Source: Citrobacter telavivensis
Lineage (GTDB): Bacteria > Pseudomonadota > Gammaproteobacteria > Enterobacterales > Enterobacteriaceae
NCBI GenBank assembly: GCA_009363175.1
Contig: CP045205.1
Span: 3,844,001-3,908,000 of the forward strand
Direction: 5' to 3'
Length of the DNA: 64,000 nt
In this document: positions 1 to 7,694 of the stretch, in pieces
Layout of the letters: every line of letters begins with the position of its first letter
How positions within the stretch are numbered: position 1 is the stretch's first letter
Position numbers and translations under genes: made by a program
The notes under the pieces: model-generated
The model's database searches: none
Told to the model about the DNA's origin: nothing
Seen by the model: only the letters and a program-made list of their open reading frames with translations

Positions 1-1145
1 GTTTTGAGATCCAGGCCACTGAGGTTGAAGTCAGCGGCTGGGTTGAAGATCCTGACACCTACCCGATGGCGGCGAAACGTCACAGCATCGAGTACCTGCG
101 TGAAGTTGCACACCTGCGTCCGCGTACCAACATGATTGGTGCCGTCGCTCGTGTTCGCCACACGCTGGCACAGGCGCTGCACCGTTTCTTCGATGAGCAG
201 GGCTTCTTCTGGGTTTCCACTCCGCTTATCACCGCGTCTGATACCGAAGGTGCGGGTGAGATGTTCCGCGTGTCGACGCTGGACCTGGAAAACCTGCCGC
301 GTAACGATCAGGGCAAAGTGGATTTCGACAAAGACTTCTTTGGTAAAGAGTCCTTCCTGACCGTATCCGGCCAGTTGAACGGCGAAACTTACGCCTGCGC
401 GTTGTCGAAGATCTATACCTTCGGTCCGACTTTCCGTGCGGAAAATTCCAACACCACCCGTCACCTGGCGGAGTTCTGGATGCTGGAACCGGAAGTGGCC
501 TTCGCCAACCTGAGCGACATTGCCGGTCTGGCGGAAGGCATGCTGAAATATGCCTTCAAAACCGTACTGACCGAGCGAGCTGACGACATGAAGTTCTTTG
601 CCGAGCGCGTGGATAAAGAGGCGATTAGTCGTCTGGAACGCTTCATCGAGGCGGATTTCGCCCAGGTGGATTACACTGATGCGGTCGCCATTCTGGAAGA
701 GTGCATTAAGAAAGGCAGAAAGTTCGAAAACCCGGTTTACTGGGGTGTCGATCTCTCCTCCGAACACGAACGTTATCTGGCAGAAGAACACTTTAAAGCG
801 CCGGTAGTGGTGAAAAACTATCCGAAAGAGATTAAAGCGTTCTATATGCGCCTGAACGAAGACGGTAAAACCGTTGCCGCGATGGACGTTCTGGCTCCGG
901 GTATCGGTGAAATCATCGGTGGTTCTCAGCGTGAAGAGCGTCTGGATGTGCTGGATGCGCGTATGCTGGAAATGGGCCTGAATAAAGAAGACTACTGGTG
1001 GTATCGCGATCTGCGTCGTTACGGCACCGTGCCGCACTCCGGCTTCGGTCTCGGCTTCGAGCGTCTGATCGCGTACGTTACCGGCGTACAGAACGTTCGT
1101 GATGTGATCGCCTTCCCGCGCACACCGCGTAACGCGACGTTCTAA
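1..1145 (+). CDS. asnS: Asparaginyl-tRNA synthetase, C-terminal part
   Basis: Charges tRNA-Asn with asparagine in the cytoplasm. The frame is open from base 3, so the 5' end lies outside the window; about 380 residues of a roughly 466-residue enzyme are present. The first 21 in-frame codons (FEIQATEVEVSGW...) match the end of the N-terminal anticodon-binding OB fold. The ATG at 66 is therefore internal, not a start. The class II aminoacyl-tRNA synthetase core follows, with motif 2 around FRAENSNT and motif 3 around GFGLGFERLIAY near the C terminus. Compared with the E. coli protein as I remember it, there are three extra residues in the stretch EECIKKGRKF, and the tail reads VIAFPRTP rather than VIPFPRTP. 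A strong terminator follows directly. Confidence 0.97.
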   Translation, partial: FEIQATEVEVSGWVEDPDTYPMAAKRHSIEYLREVAHLRPRTNMIGAVARVRHTLAQALHRFFDEQGFFWVSTPLITASDTEGAGEMFRVSTLDLENLPRNDQGKVDFDKDFFGKESFLTVSGQLNGETYACALSKIYTFGPTFRAENSNTTRHLAEFWMLEPEVAFANLSDIAGLAEGMLKYAFKTVLTERADDMKFFAERVDKEAISRLERFIEADFAQVDYTDAVAILEECIKKGRKFENPVYWGVDLSSEHERYLAEEHFKAPVVVKNYPKEIKAFYMRLNEDGKTVAAMDVLAPGIGEIIGGSQREERLDVLDARMLEMGLNKEDYWWYRDLRRYGTVPHSGFGLGFERLIAYVTGVQNVRDVIAFPRTPRNATF

Positions 1146-1156
1146 AACCGTTCGCC

Positions 1157-1186
1157 AAAAGGCCAGCCCCGCTGGCCTTTTTTATT
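1157..1186 (+). terminator. Rho-independent terminator of asnS
   Basis: A GGCCAGC / GCTGGCC stem with a CCC loop is flanked by AAAA on the left and a run of T on the right, 12 bases after the asnS stop. Confidence 0.9.
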
Positions 1187-1537
1187 GGCTGAAATGTCAG
1201 GTTTTGTGAGTAATAAGTAAGCAACTCTAATAGCAACCCCCAAAACCCCTTCTCCTGTTACCTGATGTTACGCCGTAATATTTCTGTACAAAAAATAAAC
1301 CGCATCATTCTTGTGGATTAGTATTTCCTCATCCAATAGCACGTTTTATACACAATTCCACAGCATTCCAGACGTCCAGAAATAGCCATAAGTAAAACTG
1401 GAAACGTCTACTTTCTGTACGCTATTTTTCATTTATCCAAATTAAAGATAAGAAAATCATATAAATAGATATAAGTGGGGTGATCTGGAGCTGAAATCGT
1501 TTCGAAATTTGATGTCGTTCACAAAGTTCCAGAAAAG

Positions 1538-1598
1538 TAATATTTAGTTACACATTTTTTCTTTCTGAAACTAATTCTTTATCTTTGTAGCACTTTCA
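1538..1598 (+). promoter_or_regulatory. OmpR binding region F1-F2-F3 of ompF
   Basis: Three tandem boxes of about 20 bases lie directly upstream of the -35 hexamer. Each has the T-rich/GTTAC-like character of OmpR-P sites (TTTAGTTACACATTTT, CTTTCTGAAACTAATTC, TTATCTTTGTAGCACTTT). They line up closely with the E. coli ompF F1-F3 boxes as I remember them, so EnvZ/OmpR osmotic control is expected. Confidence 0.75.
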
Positions 1599-1601
1599 CG
1601 G

Positions 1602-1630
1602 TAGCGAAACGATAGTTTGAATGGAAAGAT
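1602..1630 (+). promoter_or_regulatory. ompF promoter
   Basis: The -35 TAGCGA (1602-1607) and -10 AAAGAT (1625-1630) are separated by 17 bases and are identical to the E. coli ompF hexamers. Both are poor matches to the sigma70 consensus, which fits a promoter that depends on activation by OmpR. Transcription should start near 1638, leaving a leader of about 110 bases. The leader end with GAGGG before the start codon corresponds to the stretch targeted by MicF RNA in E. coli. Confidence 0.75.
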
Positions 1631-1747
1631 GCCTGTCAGACACATAAAGACACCAAACTCTCATCAATAGTTCCGTAAATTTTTATTGACGAAATTTATT
1701 GGCGGCAGTGGCAGGTGTCATAAAAAAACCAATGAGGGTAATAAATA

Positions 1748-2857
1748 ATGATGAAGCGCAATATTCTGGCAGTGGTTATCCCTGCCCTGCTGGTAGCCGG
1801 TGCAGCTAACGCTGCAGAAATCTACAACAAAGACGGCAACAAACTGGACCTGTACGGTAAAACCGTTGGTCTGCACTATTTTTCTGATAACAAAGGCAAT
1901 GACGGCGACCAGACTTATGCCCGTCTTGGTTTCAAAGGGGAAACTCAGATCAATGACCAACTGACCGGTTACGGCCAGTGGGAATACCAATTCCAGGGTA
2001 ACAACTCTGAAGGCGGCGATGATGCTCAGAATGGTAACAAAACCCGTCTGGCGTTCGCCGGTCTGAAATTCGGTGACGCGGGCTCCTTCGACTACGGTCG
2101 TAACTACGGTATCGTTTACGATGCACTGGGTTACACCGATATGCTGCCAGAATTCGGCGGTGATACTGCTTACAGCGATAACTTCTTCGTTGGCCGTGTT
2201 GGTGGCGTTGCGACCTACCGTAACTCTAACTTCTTCGGTCTGGTTGACGGCCTCAACTTCGGTGTTCAGTACCTGGGCAAAAACGAGCGCGCAAGCAGCT
2301 ACGAAGTTGACTCTACCGATCCGACCAGCAACAACTTCAGCGATGTTCGTCGTTCTAACGGTGACGGCGTCGGCGGTTCTATTAGCTACGAAATGAATGG
2401 CTTCGGCATTGTTGGTGCTTACGGTGCAGCTGACCGTACTAATGCACAGCAGGATCCGTCACTGCTCGGCAGTGGTGAAAAAGCTGAGCAGTGGGCGACG
2501 GGTCTGAAATATGACGCGAACAATATCTACCTGGCAACCAACTACGGTGAAACCCGTAACGCTACCCCGATCAAAGGCGGCTTCGCAAACAAAACTCAGG
2601 ACTTCTTCGTTGTGGCTCAGTACCAGTTCGATTTCGGTCTGCGTCCGTCCATCTCCTACAACAAATCTAAAGCGAAAGACGTAGAAGGTGTAGGTAGCGA
2701 AGATCTGGTGAACTACGTTGAAGTGGGCGCAACCTACTACTTCAACAAAAACATGTCCACCTATGTTGACTATCAGATCAACCAGATTGATTCTGACAAC
2801 AAACTGGGCGTGAACTCTGACGACACCGTTGCTGTCGGTATCGTATACCAGTTCTAA
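1748..2857 (+). CDS. ompF: Outer membrane porin F
   Basis: Trimeric general-diffusion porin for small hydrophilic solutes, 369 residues. The signal peptide is MMKRNILAVVIPALLVAGAANA and the mature chain begins AEIYNKDGNKLDLYGK. It ends in the C-terminal aromatic typical of outer-membrane beta-barrels (VGIVYQF). The constriction-loop motif PEFGGDTAYSDNFF (loop 3) is present. The start is set by GAGGG just upstream; ATGs at 1748 and 1751 are both possible, as in E. coli. Against E. coli OmpF from memory, one outer loop after GKNER carries an insertion of about 16 residues rich in S, T, D and N, while two other loops are shorter. These are changes at the cell surface, where phage and antibody pressure act. 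Regulation is by OmpR from the upstream boxes. Confidence 0.97.
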   Translation: MMKRNILAVVIPALLVAGAANAAEIYNKDGNKLDLYGKTVGLHYFSDNKGNDGDQTYARLGFKGETQINDQLTGYGQWEYQFQGNNSEGGDDAQNGNKTRLAFAGLKFGDAGSFDYGRNYGIVYDALGYTDMLPEFGGDTAYSDNFFVGRVGGVATYRNSNFFGLVDGLNFGVQYLGKNERASSYEVDSTDPTSNNFSDVRRSNGDGVGGSISYEMNGFGIVGAYGAADRTNAQQDPSLLGSGEKAEQWATGLKYDANNIYLATNYGETRNATPIKGGFANKTQDFFVVAQYQFDFGLRPSISYNKSKAKDVEGVGSEDLVNYVEVGATYYFNKNMSTYVDYQINQIDSDNKLGVNSDDTVAVGIVYQF

Positions 2858-2882
2858 TAGCAGACCCCTTTGTTAAATGCCT

Positions 2883-2911
2883 AAAAAACAGGACTTCGGT
2901 CCTGTTTTTTT
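2883..2911 (+). terminator. Rho-independent terminator of ompF
   Basis: The stem ACAGGA / TCCTGT with a CTTCGG-type loop is flanked by a run of A and followed by TTTTTTT, 25 bases after the ompF stop. Confidence 0.92.
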
Positions 2912-3040
2912 ATGCCTGTCAGCCAAATCTTGCGACTTCAAAAAACCTGCAGGGTTTTCATCACTAACGGTTGGCATTTTGTAAATCTACCGTTAACCTG
3001 ATAACGGATTTCCCTTCTGTAACCACAATGGAACCTCGTC

Positions 3041-4231
3041 ATGTTTGAGAACATTACTGCCGCCCCTGCCGACCCCATTCTGGGTCTGGCCGATCTGTTT
3101 CGTGCTGATGACCGTCCTTCGAAAATTAACCTTGGGATCGGTGTCTATAAAGATGAAACTGGCAAAACGCCAGTGCTGACCAGCGTTAAGAAAGCCGAGC
3201 AATACCTACTCGAAAATGAAACAACGAAAAACTACCTCGGCATTGACGGTATTCCGGAATTTGGCCGTTGCACACAGGAACTGCTGTTCGGTAAAGGTAG
3301 CGCGCTGATTAACGACAAACGCGCACGCACGGCACAAACGCCGGGCGGCACCGGCGCGCTGCGCGTTGCTGCCGACTTCCTGGCAAAAAATACGGCAGTA
3401 AAACGCGTATGGGTGAGCAACCCGAGCTGGCCAAACCATAAGAGCGTGTTTAACTCCGCCGGGCTGGAAGTACGCGAGTACGCTTATTACGACGCAGAAA
3501 ACCATTCTCTGGACTTCGACGCGCTGCAAAACAGCCTGAGCGAAGCGCAGGCTGGCGACGTGGTGCTGTTCCACGGATGCTGCCATAACCCAACCGGTAT
3601 AGATCCTACACTTGAGCAGTGGCAAACCCTGGCTCAGCTTTCCGTCGAGAAAGGCTGGTTACCGCTGTTTGACTTCGCATATCAGGGCTTCGCCCGTGGT
3701 CTGGAAGAAGACGCGGAAGGACTGCGCGCGTTCGCCGCGCTGCACAAAGAGCTGATTGTCGCGAGTTCCTACTCCAAGAACTTTGGCCTGTACAACGAGC
3801 GTGTCGGTGCCTGTACGTTAGTTGCGGCAGATACGGAAACCGTTGACCGCGCCTTCAGCCAGATGAAATCCGTTATTCGTGCAAACTACTCTAACCCGCC
3901 CGCCCACGGCGCATCTGTGGTTGCCACAATCCTCAGCAACGATGCACTGCGCGCAATCTGGGAACAGGAACTGACCGACATGCGTCAGCGCATTCAGCGT
4001 ATGCGTCTGCTGTTTGTGAATACCCTGCAAGAGAAAGGGGCGGATCGCGATTTCAGCTTTATCATCAAACAAAACGGCATGTTCTCTTTCAGCGGCCTGA
4101 CCAAAGATCAGGTTCTGCGTCTGCGTGAAGAGTTTGGCGTCTACGCGGTGGCTTCTGGCCGCGTCAACGTCGCCGGGATGACCCCGGATAACATGGCACC
4201 GCTGTGCGAAGCCATTGTCGCCGTGCTGTAA
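3041..4231 (+). CDS. aspC: Aspartate aminotransferase
   Basis: PLP-dependent class I aminotransferase that interconverts aspartate plus 2-oxoglutarate with oxaloacetate plus glutamate; it also acts on aromatic amino acids. The protein is 396 residues, the family length, and nearly identical to E. coli AspC. The PLP Schiff-base lysine is K246 in SSYSKNFGLYNERVGA. The conserved NPTG motif (HNPTGIDPT, about 183-191) and the substrate-binding arginine region near the C terminus (VASGRVNVAGM) are intact. It is a stand-alone gene with its own upstream gap after the ompF terminator. It converges on gloC over a shared terminator. Confidence 0.98.
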   Translation: MFENITAAPADPILGLADLFRADDRPSKINLGIGVYKDETGKTPVLTSVKKAEQYLLENETTKNYLGIDGIPEFGRCTQELLFGKGSALINDKRARTAQTPGGTGALRVAADFLAKNTAVKRVWVSNPSWPNHKSVFNSAGLEVREYAYYDAENHSLDFDALQNSLSEAQAGDVVLFHGCCHNPTGIDPTLEQWQTLAQLSVEKGWLPLFDFAYQGFARGLEEDAEGLRAFAALHKELIVASSYSKNFGLYNERVGACTLVAADTETVDRAFSQMKSVIRANYSNPPAHGASVVATILSNDALRAIWEQELTDMRQRIQRMRLLFVNTLQEKGADRDFSFIIKQNGMFSFSGLTKDQVLRLREEFGVYAVASGRVNVAGMTPDNMAPLCEAIVAVL

Positions 4232-4245
4232 GACTTCCGATAAAA

Positions 4246-4272
4246 CAAAGCCCGCGATAAGCGGGCTTTTTA
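4246..4272. terminator. Bidirectional terminator between aspC and gloC
   Basis: The stem GCCCGC / GCGGGC with loop GATAA has A-rich sequence to the left and TTTTT to the right. It lies between converging stops (aspC 4231, gloC 4280) and can serve both strands. Confidence 0.88.
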
Positions 4273-4279
4273 ATGGGGA

Positions 4280-4927
4280 TTACCAGACAGGCATTTCATC
4301 CTGCAGGAACGGATTGTGCAACCGTTCATAGCCCAGCGTCGACAGCGGTCCATGACCTGGAATAAACGTTACGTCATCGCCTAACGGCAACAGCTTACGT
4401 TTGATCGAATCAATCAACTGGTTGTGATCGCCGCGCGGGAAATCACTACGCCCTACTCCGCCTTTAAAAATCACGTCGCCTGAAATGAGAAGTTGCGACT
4501 GCTCGTCAAAGAAAACAACGTGTCCAGGCGTATGCCCCGGGCAATGCAACACCTGTAAAGTCACATTCCCTACGCTGACACTATCTCCTTCGTTAAGCCA
4601 ACGGTCGGGTGTCAGTGGCTGACATTCGCCGAGGCCAAACATGCGACTCTGAGCTGGCAGACCCTGCAACCAGAACTCATCTTCTTTTTCCGGACCGATA
4701 ACCGGTACGCTATAGTGCTGCGCCAGTTCCGCCGCGGCACCCACATGATCGAGGTGTCCGTGAGTGAGCAGGATTTGCGTCAGCGTAATGCCGCTGGCGT
4801 CCACTTCCTGTTTGATTTTCTCAGCATCACCGCCGGGATCGACAAGCGCTGCCAGACGCGTTTGCTCACACCAGATCAAAGAACAGTTCTGGGAGAACGC
4901 GGTGACCGGAATAATACGATAGTTCAT
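4280..4927 (-). CDS. gloC: Hydroxyacylglutathione hydrolase, type II glyoxalase
   Basis: Metallo-beta-lactamase-fold hydrolase of 215 residues (formerly ycbL) that splits S-lactoylglutathione to lactate and glutathione, the second step of methylglyoxal detoxification. The zinc-binding motif THGHLDH is at residues 55-61. Further metal ligands lie in HCPGHTPGH and SGDVIF, and the C-terminal histidine is in PGHGP. It is a short single-domain form, distinct from GloB, which has an extra C-terminal substrate-binding domain. It lies 19 bases downstream of mepK on the same strand, so the two are probably co-transcribed. Confidence 0.95.
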   Translation of the reverse strand: MNYRIIPVTAFSQNCSLIWCEQTRLAALVDPGGDAEKIKQEVDASGITLTQILLTHGHLDHVGAAAELAQHYSVPVIGPEKEDEFWLQGLPAQSRMFGLGECQPLTPDRWLNEGDSVSVGNVTLQVLHCPGHTPGHVVFFDEQSQLLISGDVIFKGGVGRSDFPRGDHNQLIDSIKRKLLPLGDDVTFIPGHGPLSTLGYERLHNPFLQDEMPVW

Positions 4928-4946
4928 ACTGCTCCTGTTTCGTTAA

Positions 4947-5495
4947 TCACCAGTGCCGCGCCGGCCCGGTGTCAATATGCACAAAGTTACTGCGTGGGTA
5001 GTATCCTACACCACCTGCGCGCATAGATAACGCGGCTTTGCGAATATTACTTAACGAAATTCCTTCAATATGAAAATCCATTGCCTGGCCTTTGGTGTGA
5101 TAGCTTTGTTTCGCTACCCCACGGCTGTGCGCACGCAATTCATTGTTGGTATCCAGTGAACGATAACCGGAAATCAGCTGAACAGGTTTACGCGTTCCCA
5201 GCAGCCCTTGCAGGCGGAAAAGCTGATCGAAGAGTCCGGGATCGATGGACTTCACCTTATTCGCGCGATAGTCACGGAAAAAATGGTTAAGTTTGGCTAA
5301 TTCATCCTGAATATAAGCTCTGCCATCAAAAAATTCCGCTTTGATTGACTCTCCGGTGTTGAGGTTACTCAGAGTCAAAATACGCGGACGCGGGGTAGAG
5401 AGTGTGGCAAACGCAGGCACAGGCAAGATGGCAGCGCCGAGGGCAGCACCACCTAACGCCAGCAGTTTGCGGCGATTAGCGTCAAATTTGTCCAT
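4947..5495 (-). CDS. mepK: Murein DD-/LD-endopeptidase MepK
   Basis: Periplasmic peptidoglycan hydrolase of 182 residues (formerly ycbK, peptidase M15-like/DUF882). In E. coli it cleaves mDAP-mDAP (3-3) crosslinks and supports wall growth. The N terminus is a twin-arginine signal (RRKLLALGG then a hydrophobic stretch ending PVPAFA). Zinc ligands typical of the M15/LAS fold are visible as H133 and D140 in SYHTKGQAMDF and H173 in FVHID. Its gene lies just downstream of ldtD, the enzyme that makes 3-3 crosslinks, so synthesis and cleavage of the same bond are encoded side by side. Confidence 0.95.
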   Translation of the reverse strand: MDKFDANRRKLLALGGAALGAAILPVPAFATLSTPRPRILTLSNLNTGESIKAEFFDGRAYIQDELAKLNHFFRDYRANKVKSIDPGLFDQLFRLQGLLGTRKPVQLISGYRSLDTNNELRAHSRGVAKQSYHTKGQAMDFHIEGISLSNIRKAALSMRAGGVGYYPRSNFVHIDTGPARHW

Positions 5496-5582
5496 GGTTT
5501 AAGGTCTACAGGTCAATGTTATCGTCTATATGCTTTAGCGCACGATAGGCACCTTAACTGGCAACAAAGCTGCCGTCAAGTT

Positions 5583-5633
5583 GGCCCAACCCCAGTAATG
5601 ACGGGGCTTCTGGGCCGATGCCCCTGTCACTAC
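5583..5633 (-). other. Competing inverted repeats between ldtD and mepK
   Basis: In the 176-base gap between ldtD and mepK, GTAATGACGGGGC (5595-5607) can pair with GCCCCTGTCACTAC (5620-5633), with one bulge and one wobble. The loop sequence TGGGCC (5611-5616) can instead pair with GGCCCA (5583-5588). The two folds exclude each other. There is no T run, so it is not an ordinary terminator. Confidence 0.4.
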
Positions 5634-5671
5634 CAAATATTACGACAACAGATTAACCAGAACCTCTTCAT

Positions 5672-7522
5672 TTACCTGATTAATTGCTCAGCTTTTGCCA
5701 CAATTTGTGCGCTGGATCGCGCCGTCAGATCATAATTGTAAATATCTGTACGATACTGGGTGCGCCCGTCTGCGCCAACAAACGCCGTCAGGTAGTAAAG
5801 GTTGACCGGAATAGTCTGGCGAATATTCACATAGCGCGTGTCACCCTGCTTTAGCGCATCGGAAATGCGCGTATCGTTCCAGCCCGCGTCCTGCAACAGC
5901 ATATTTGCCAGTTCCGACGCCTTGTTTACGCGCACACAGCCGGAACTGAGCGCTCGGGTATCTTTCTGGAACAGATTGTGGTTCGGCGTATCGTGCAGAT
6001 AGATAGCATCGGAACTGGGCATATTGAACTTATAGCGGCCCAGCGAGTTACGCGCGCCAGGCGCCTGCTGGAAACGGAACGGTAAATTTGATGGCGTGAT
6101 GGTTGACCAGTCAACCTGCCACGGATCTATCGCCTCTCTGCTGTTCCAGCCTCGCATCACGGTATAACCGTGACGTTCAAGGTAGCCCGGATCGTTCCAC
6201 AGTTTGGGCAGAATGTCTTTACGTGCCAGCGTCGGCGGGACGTTCCACGGTGGATTGACCACCACGTTATTCAGCGCGCTGCTCATCATCGGCGTTTTAC
6301 GATCGGGACGACCAACAATCACCCGGGACGCCAGCACTTGATTACCGTTCTGGTAATAAACCAGTGAATACGCCGGAATATTCACCATAATTCCCGTCGA
6401 AAGTTCAGACGGAAGCAAGCGCAGACGCTGGATATTGAGTGCCAGTACGCCCGCACGCTGCGCGGGCGTCATGTTCAGCCAGTCACGCGTGGCAGGGCCA
6501 ATTGCGCCATCCGCGCCCAGCCCTTGCCAGGTCTGGAAGCGTTTTACCGCTTCAACCAGCTCTTTATCATACGCGGCACGAACAGCCGGTGCTGGCTTAC
6601 TGCGCGGGACGGTCTGTTTTGCGGCGTCAACGCTCGGGGTTTCAACGGCAACAGCAGACGGGCTGACCACCGCCTCTGACGGGGTCTCATCACCCGGCAG
6701 CGCAATTTTAGGTCCCCCTTCCAGCATCCCGGTACGTTGCAGTATTTCCCGCAGTGCCGGCACGTCGTTGCTCCACTGACCCGGTCGCAGCGTTGCTTTG
6801 CCGGTTAGTTGCGGCCACGGACGTGAATCGCCCACCAGCGTCAATAGCGACGCGTGCATCGATGCATACTGAGGGTGCTGAGGCGCCAGCCCGGCAATAA
6901 ACGTCGGGAGTTGCCCATTATCCAGCGCGACCTGCCACTGATTGAGAACCGACAGCGGTGGCGTCGCCAGCACATACGGCTTGCTGCTGTATAGCCAACG
7001 GTTGCCCTTGACCGGGATATTGGCTATCAAATGGAGATAACCCATCATCGCATCAGACAACACCAGATCGCGTGTAATACCGCTAACGCCAGGATCGGTC
7101 AGTAACGCCACCCAGGTAGTAAACTGGGGCTGGAAACCGGCGATGGCGACCTCAGCTAGCTGCTGCTGGAACGCTTTTACGGCTTCACGATTTTCCCACA
7201 TGGGTTTCATATCGCGCGCCGCATAGAGCAATTCAAGCTGATTCATATAGACAGGCGTGTAGCCCGAGGGAAGTTGCGACTGCAGTTCAGTCCGCGCCTT
7301 TTCCGCCGCCCCTTCAGGAAGAGGCTGCAGACCCGCCATCACGGCCGTTGCGCCAGATTGCGCCTGCGGCTGGGCGAGGCTCTGCTCACTGGCAACAACG
7401 GGGCTGTCGCCAGGTATAACTTCAGGCTCATCAGCCTGAACACTGAACAGTGGAGCGAATGCTACGGCCAGGCATAAACTCATTGCCGAGAGCCGACGAC
7501 CACCAATTTTATTAAGCAACAT
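5672..7522 (-). CDS. ldtD: L,D-transpeptidase LdtD
   Basis: Periplasmic L,D-transpeptidase (formerly ycbB) that forms mDAP-mDAP crosslinks in peptidoglycan, a route that can bypass beta-lactam-sensitive transpeptidases. The protein is 616 residues, one longer than I recall for E. coli. The signal peptide ends near FSVQA. A peptidoglycan-binding type 1 domain lies at about 320-350 (VKRFQTWQGLGADGAIGP). The YkuD catalytic domain covers about 375-560 with H510 in YLHDTPNH and the nucleophile C529 in LSSGCVRVN. A Pro/Ala/Ser-rich linker of about 40 residues (about 275-315) precedes the PG-binding domain. It is in line with mepK downstream. Confidence 0.96.
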   Translation of the reverse strand: MLLNKIGGRRLSAMSLCLAVAFAPLFSVQADEPEVIPGDSPVVASEQSLAQPQAQSGATAVMAGLQPLPEGAAEKARTELQSQLPSGYTPVYMNQLELLYAARDMKPMWENREAVKAFQQQLAEVAIAGFQPQFTTWVALLTDPGVSGITRDLVLSDAMMGYLHLIANIPVKGNRWLYSSKPYVLATPPLSVLNQWQVALDNGQLPTFIAGLAPQHPQYASMHASLLTLVGDSRPWPQLTGKATLRPGQWSNDVPALREILQRTGMLEGGPKIALPGDETPSEAVVSPSAVAVETPSVDAAKQTVPRSKPAPAVRAAYDKELVEAVKRFQTWQGLGADGAIGPATRDWLNMTPAQRAGVLALNIQRLRLLPSELSTGIMVNIPAYSLVYYQNGNQVLASRVIVGRPDRKTPMMSSALNNVVVNPPWNVPPTLARKDILPKLWNDPGYLERHGYTVMRGWNSREAIDPWQVDWSTITPSNLPFRFQQAPGARNSLGRYKFNMPSSDAIYLHDTPNHNLFQKDTRALSSGCVRVNKASELANMLLQDAGWNDTRISDALKQGDTRYVNIRQTIPVNLYYLTAFVGADGRTQYRTDIYNYDLTARSSAQIVAKAEQLIR

Positions 7523-7663
7523 CCCTTGCCCTCTGGTTACATTACGACATGCTCACATCTACCGGAGCTTTCCTTCATTATAGAAAGGCTGTTATGTGAT
7601 TGCCTAACCTAATGTAAAGAAGTTTAAAGAAAATGCACCTGAAATCCGCTGATTAAGAAATGA

Positions 7664-7688
7664 AAAAGACGGCTTTTCAGCCGTCTTT
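7664..7688 (-). terminator. Rho-independent terminator of the muk operon
   Basis: Read leftward, AAAGACGGCT, GAAA, AGCCGTCTTT is followed by TTTT. It sits directly after the mukB stop (7695). Confidence 0.9.
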
Positions 7689-7694
7689 GGGGTT

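Larger units (their letters stand above)
1187..1747 (+). promoter_or_regulatory. asnS-ompF intergenic region (ompF control region)
   Basis: This 561-base stretch contains no gene. The left half is A+T-rich and without a recognisable element; in E. coli it would hold the distal OmpR (F4) and IHF sites, which I cannot place by eye. The right half holds the proximal OmpR sites, the promoter and the untranslated leader of ompF, annotated separately. Confidence 0.7.
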
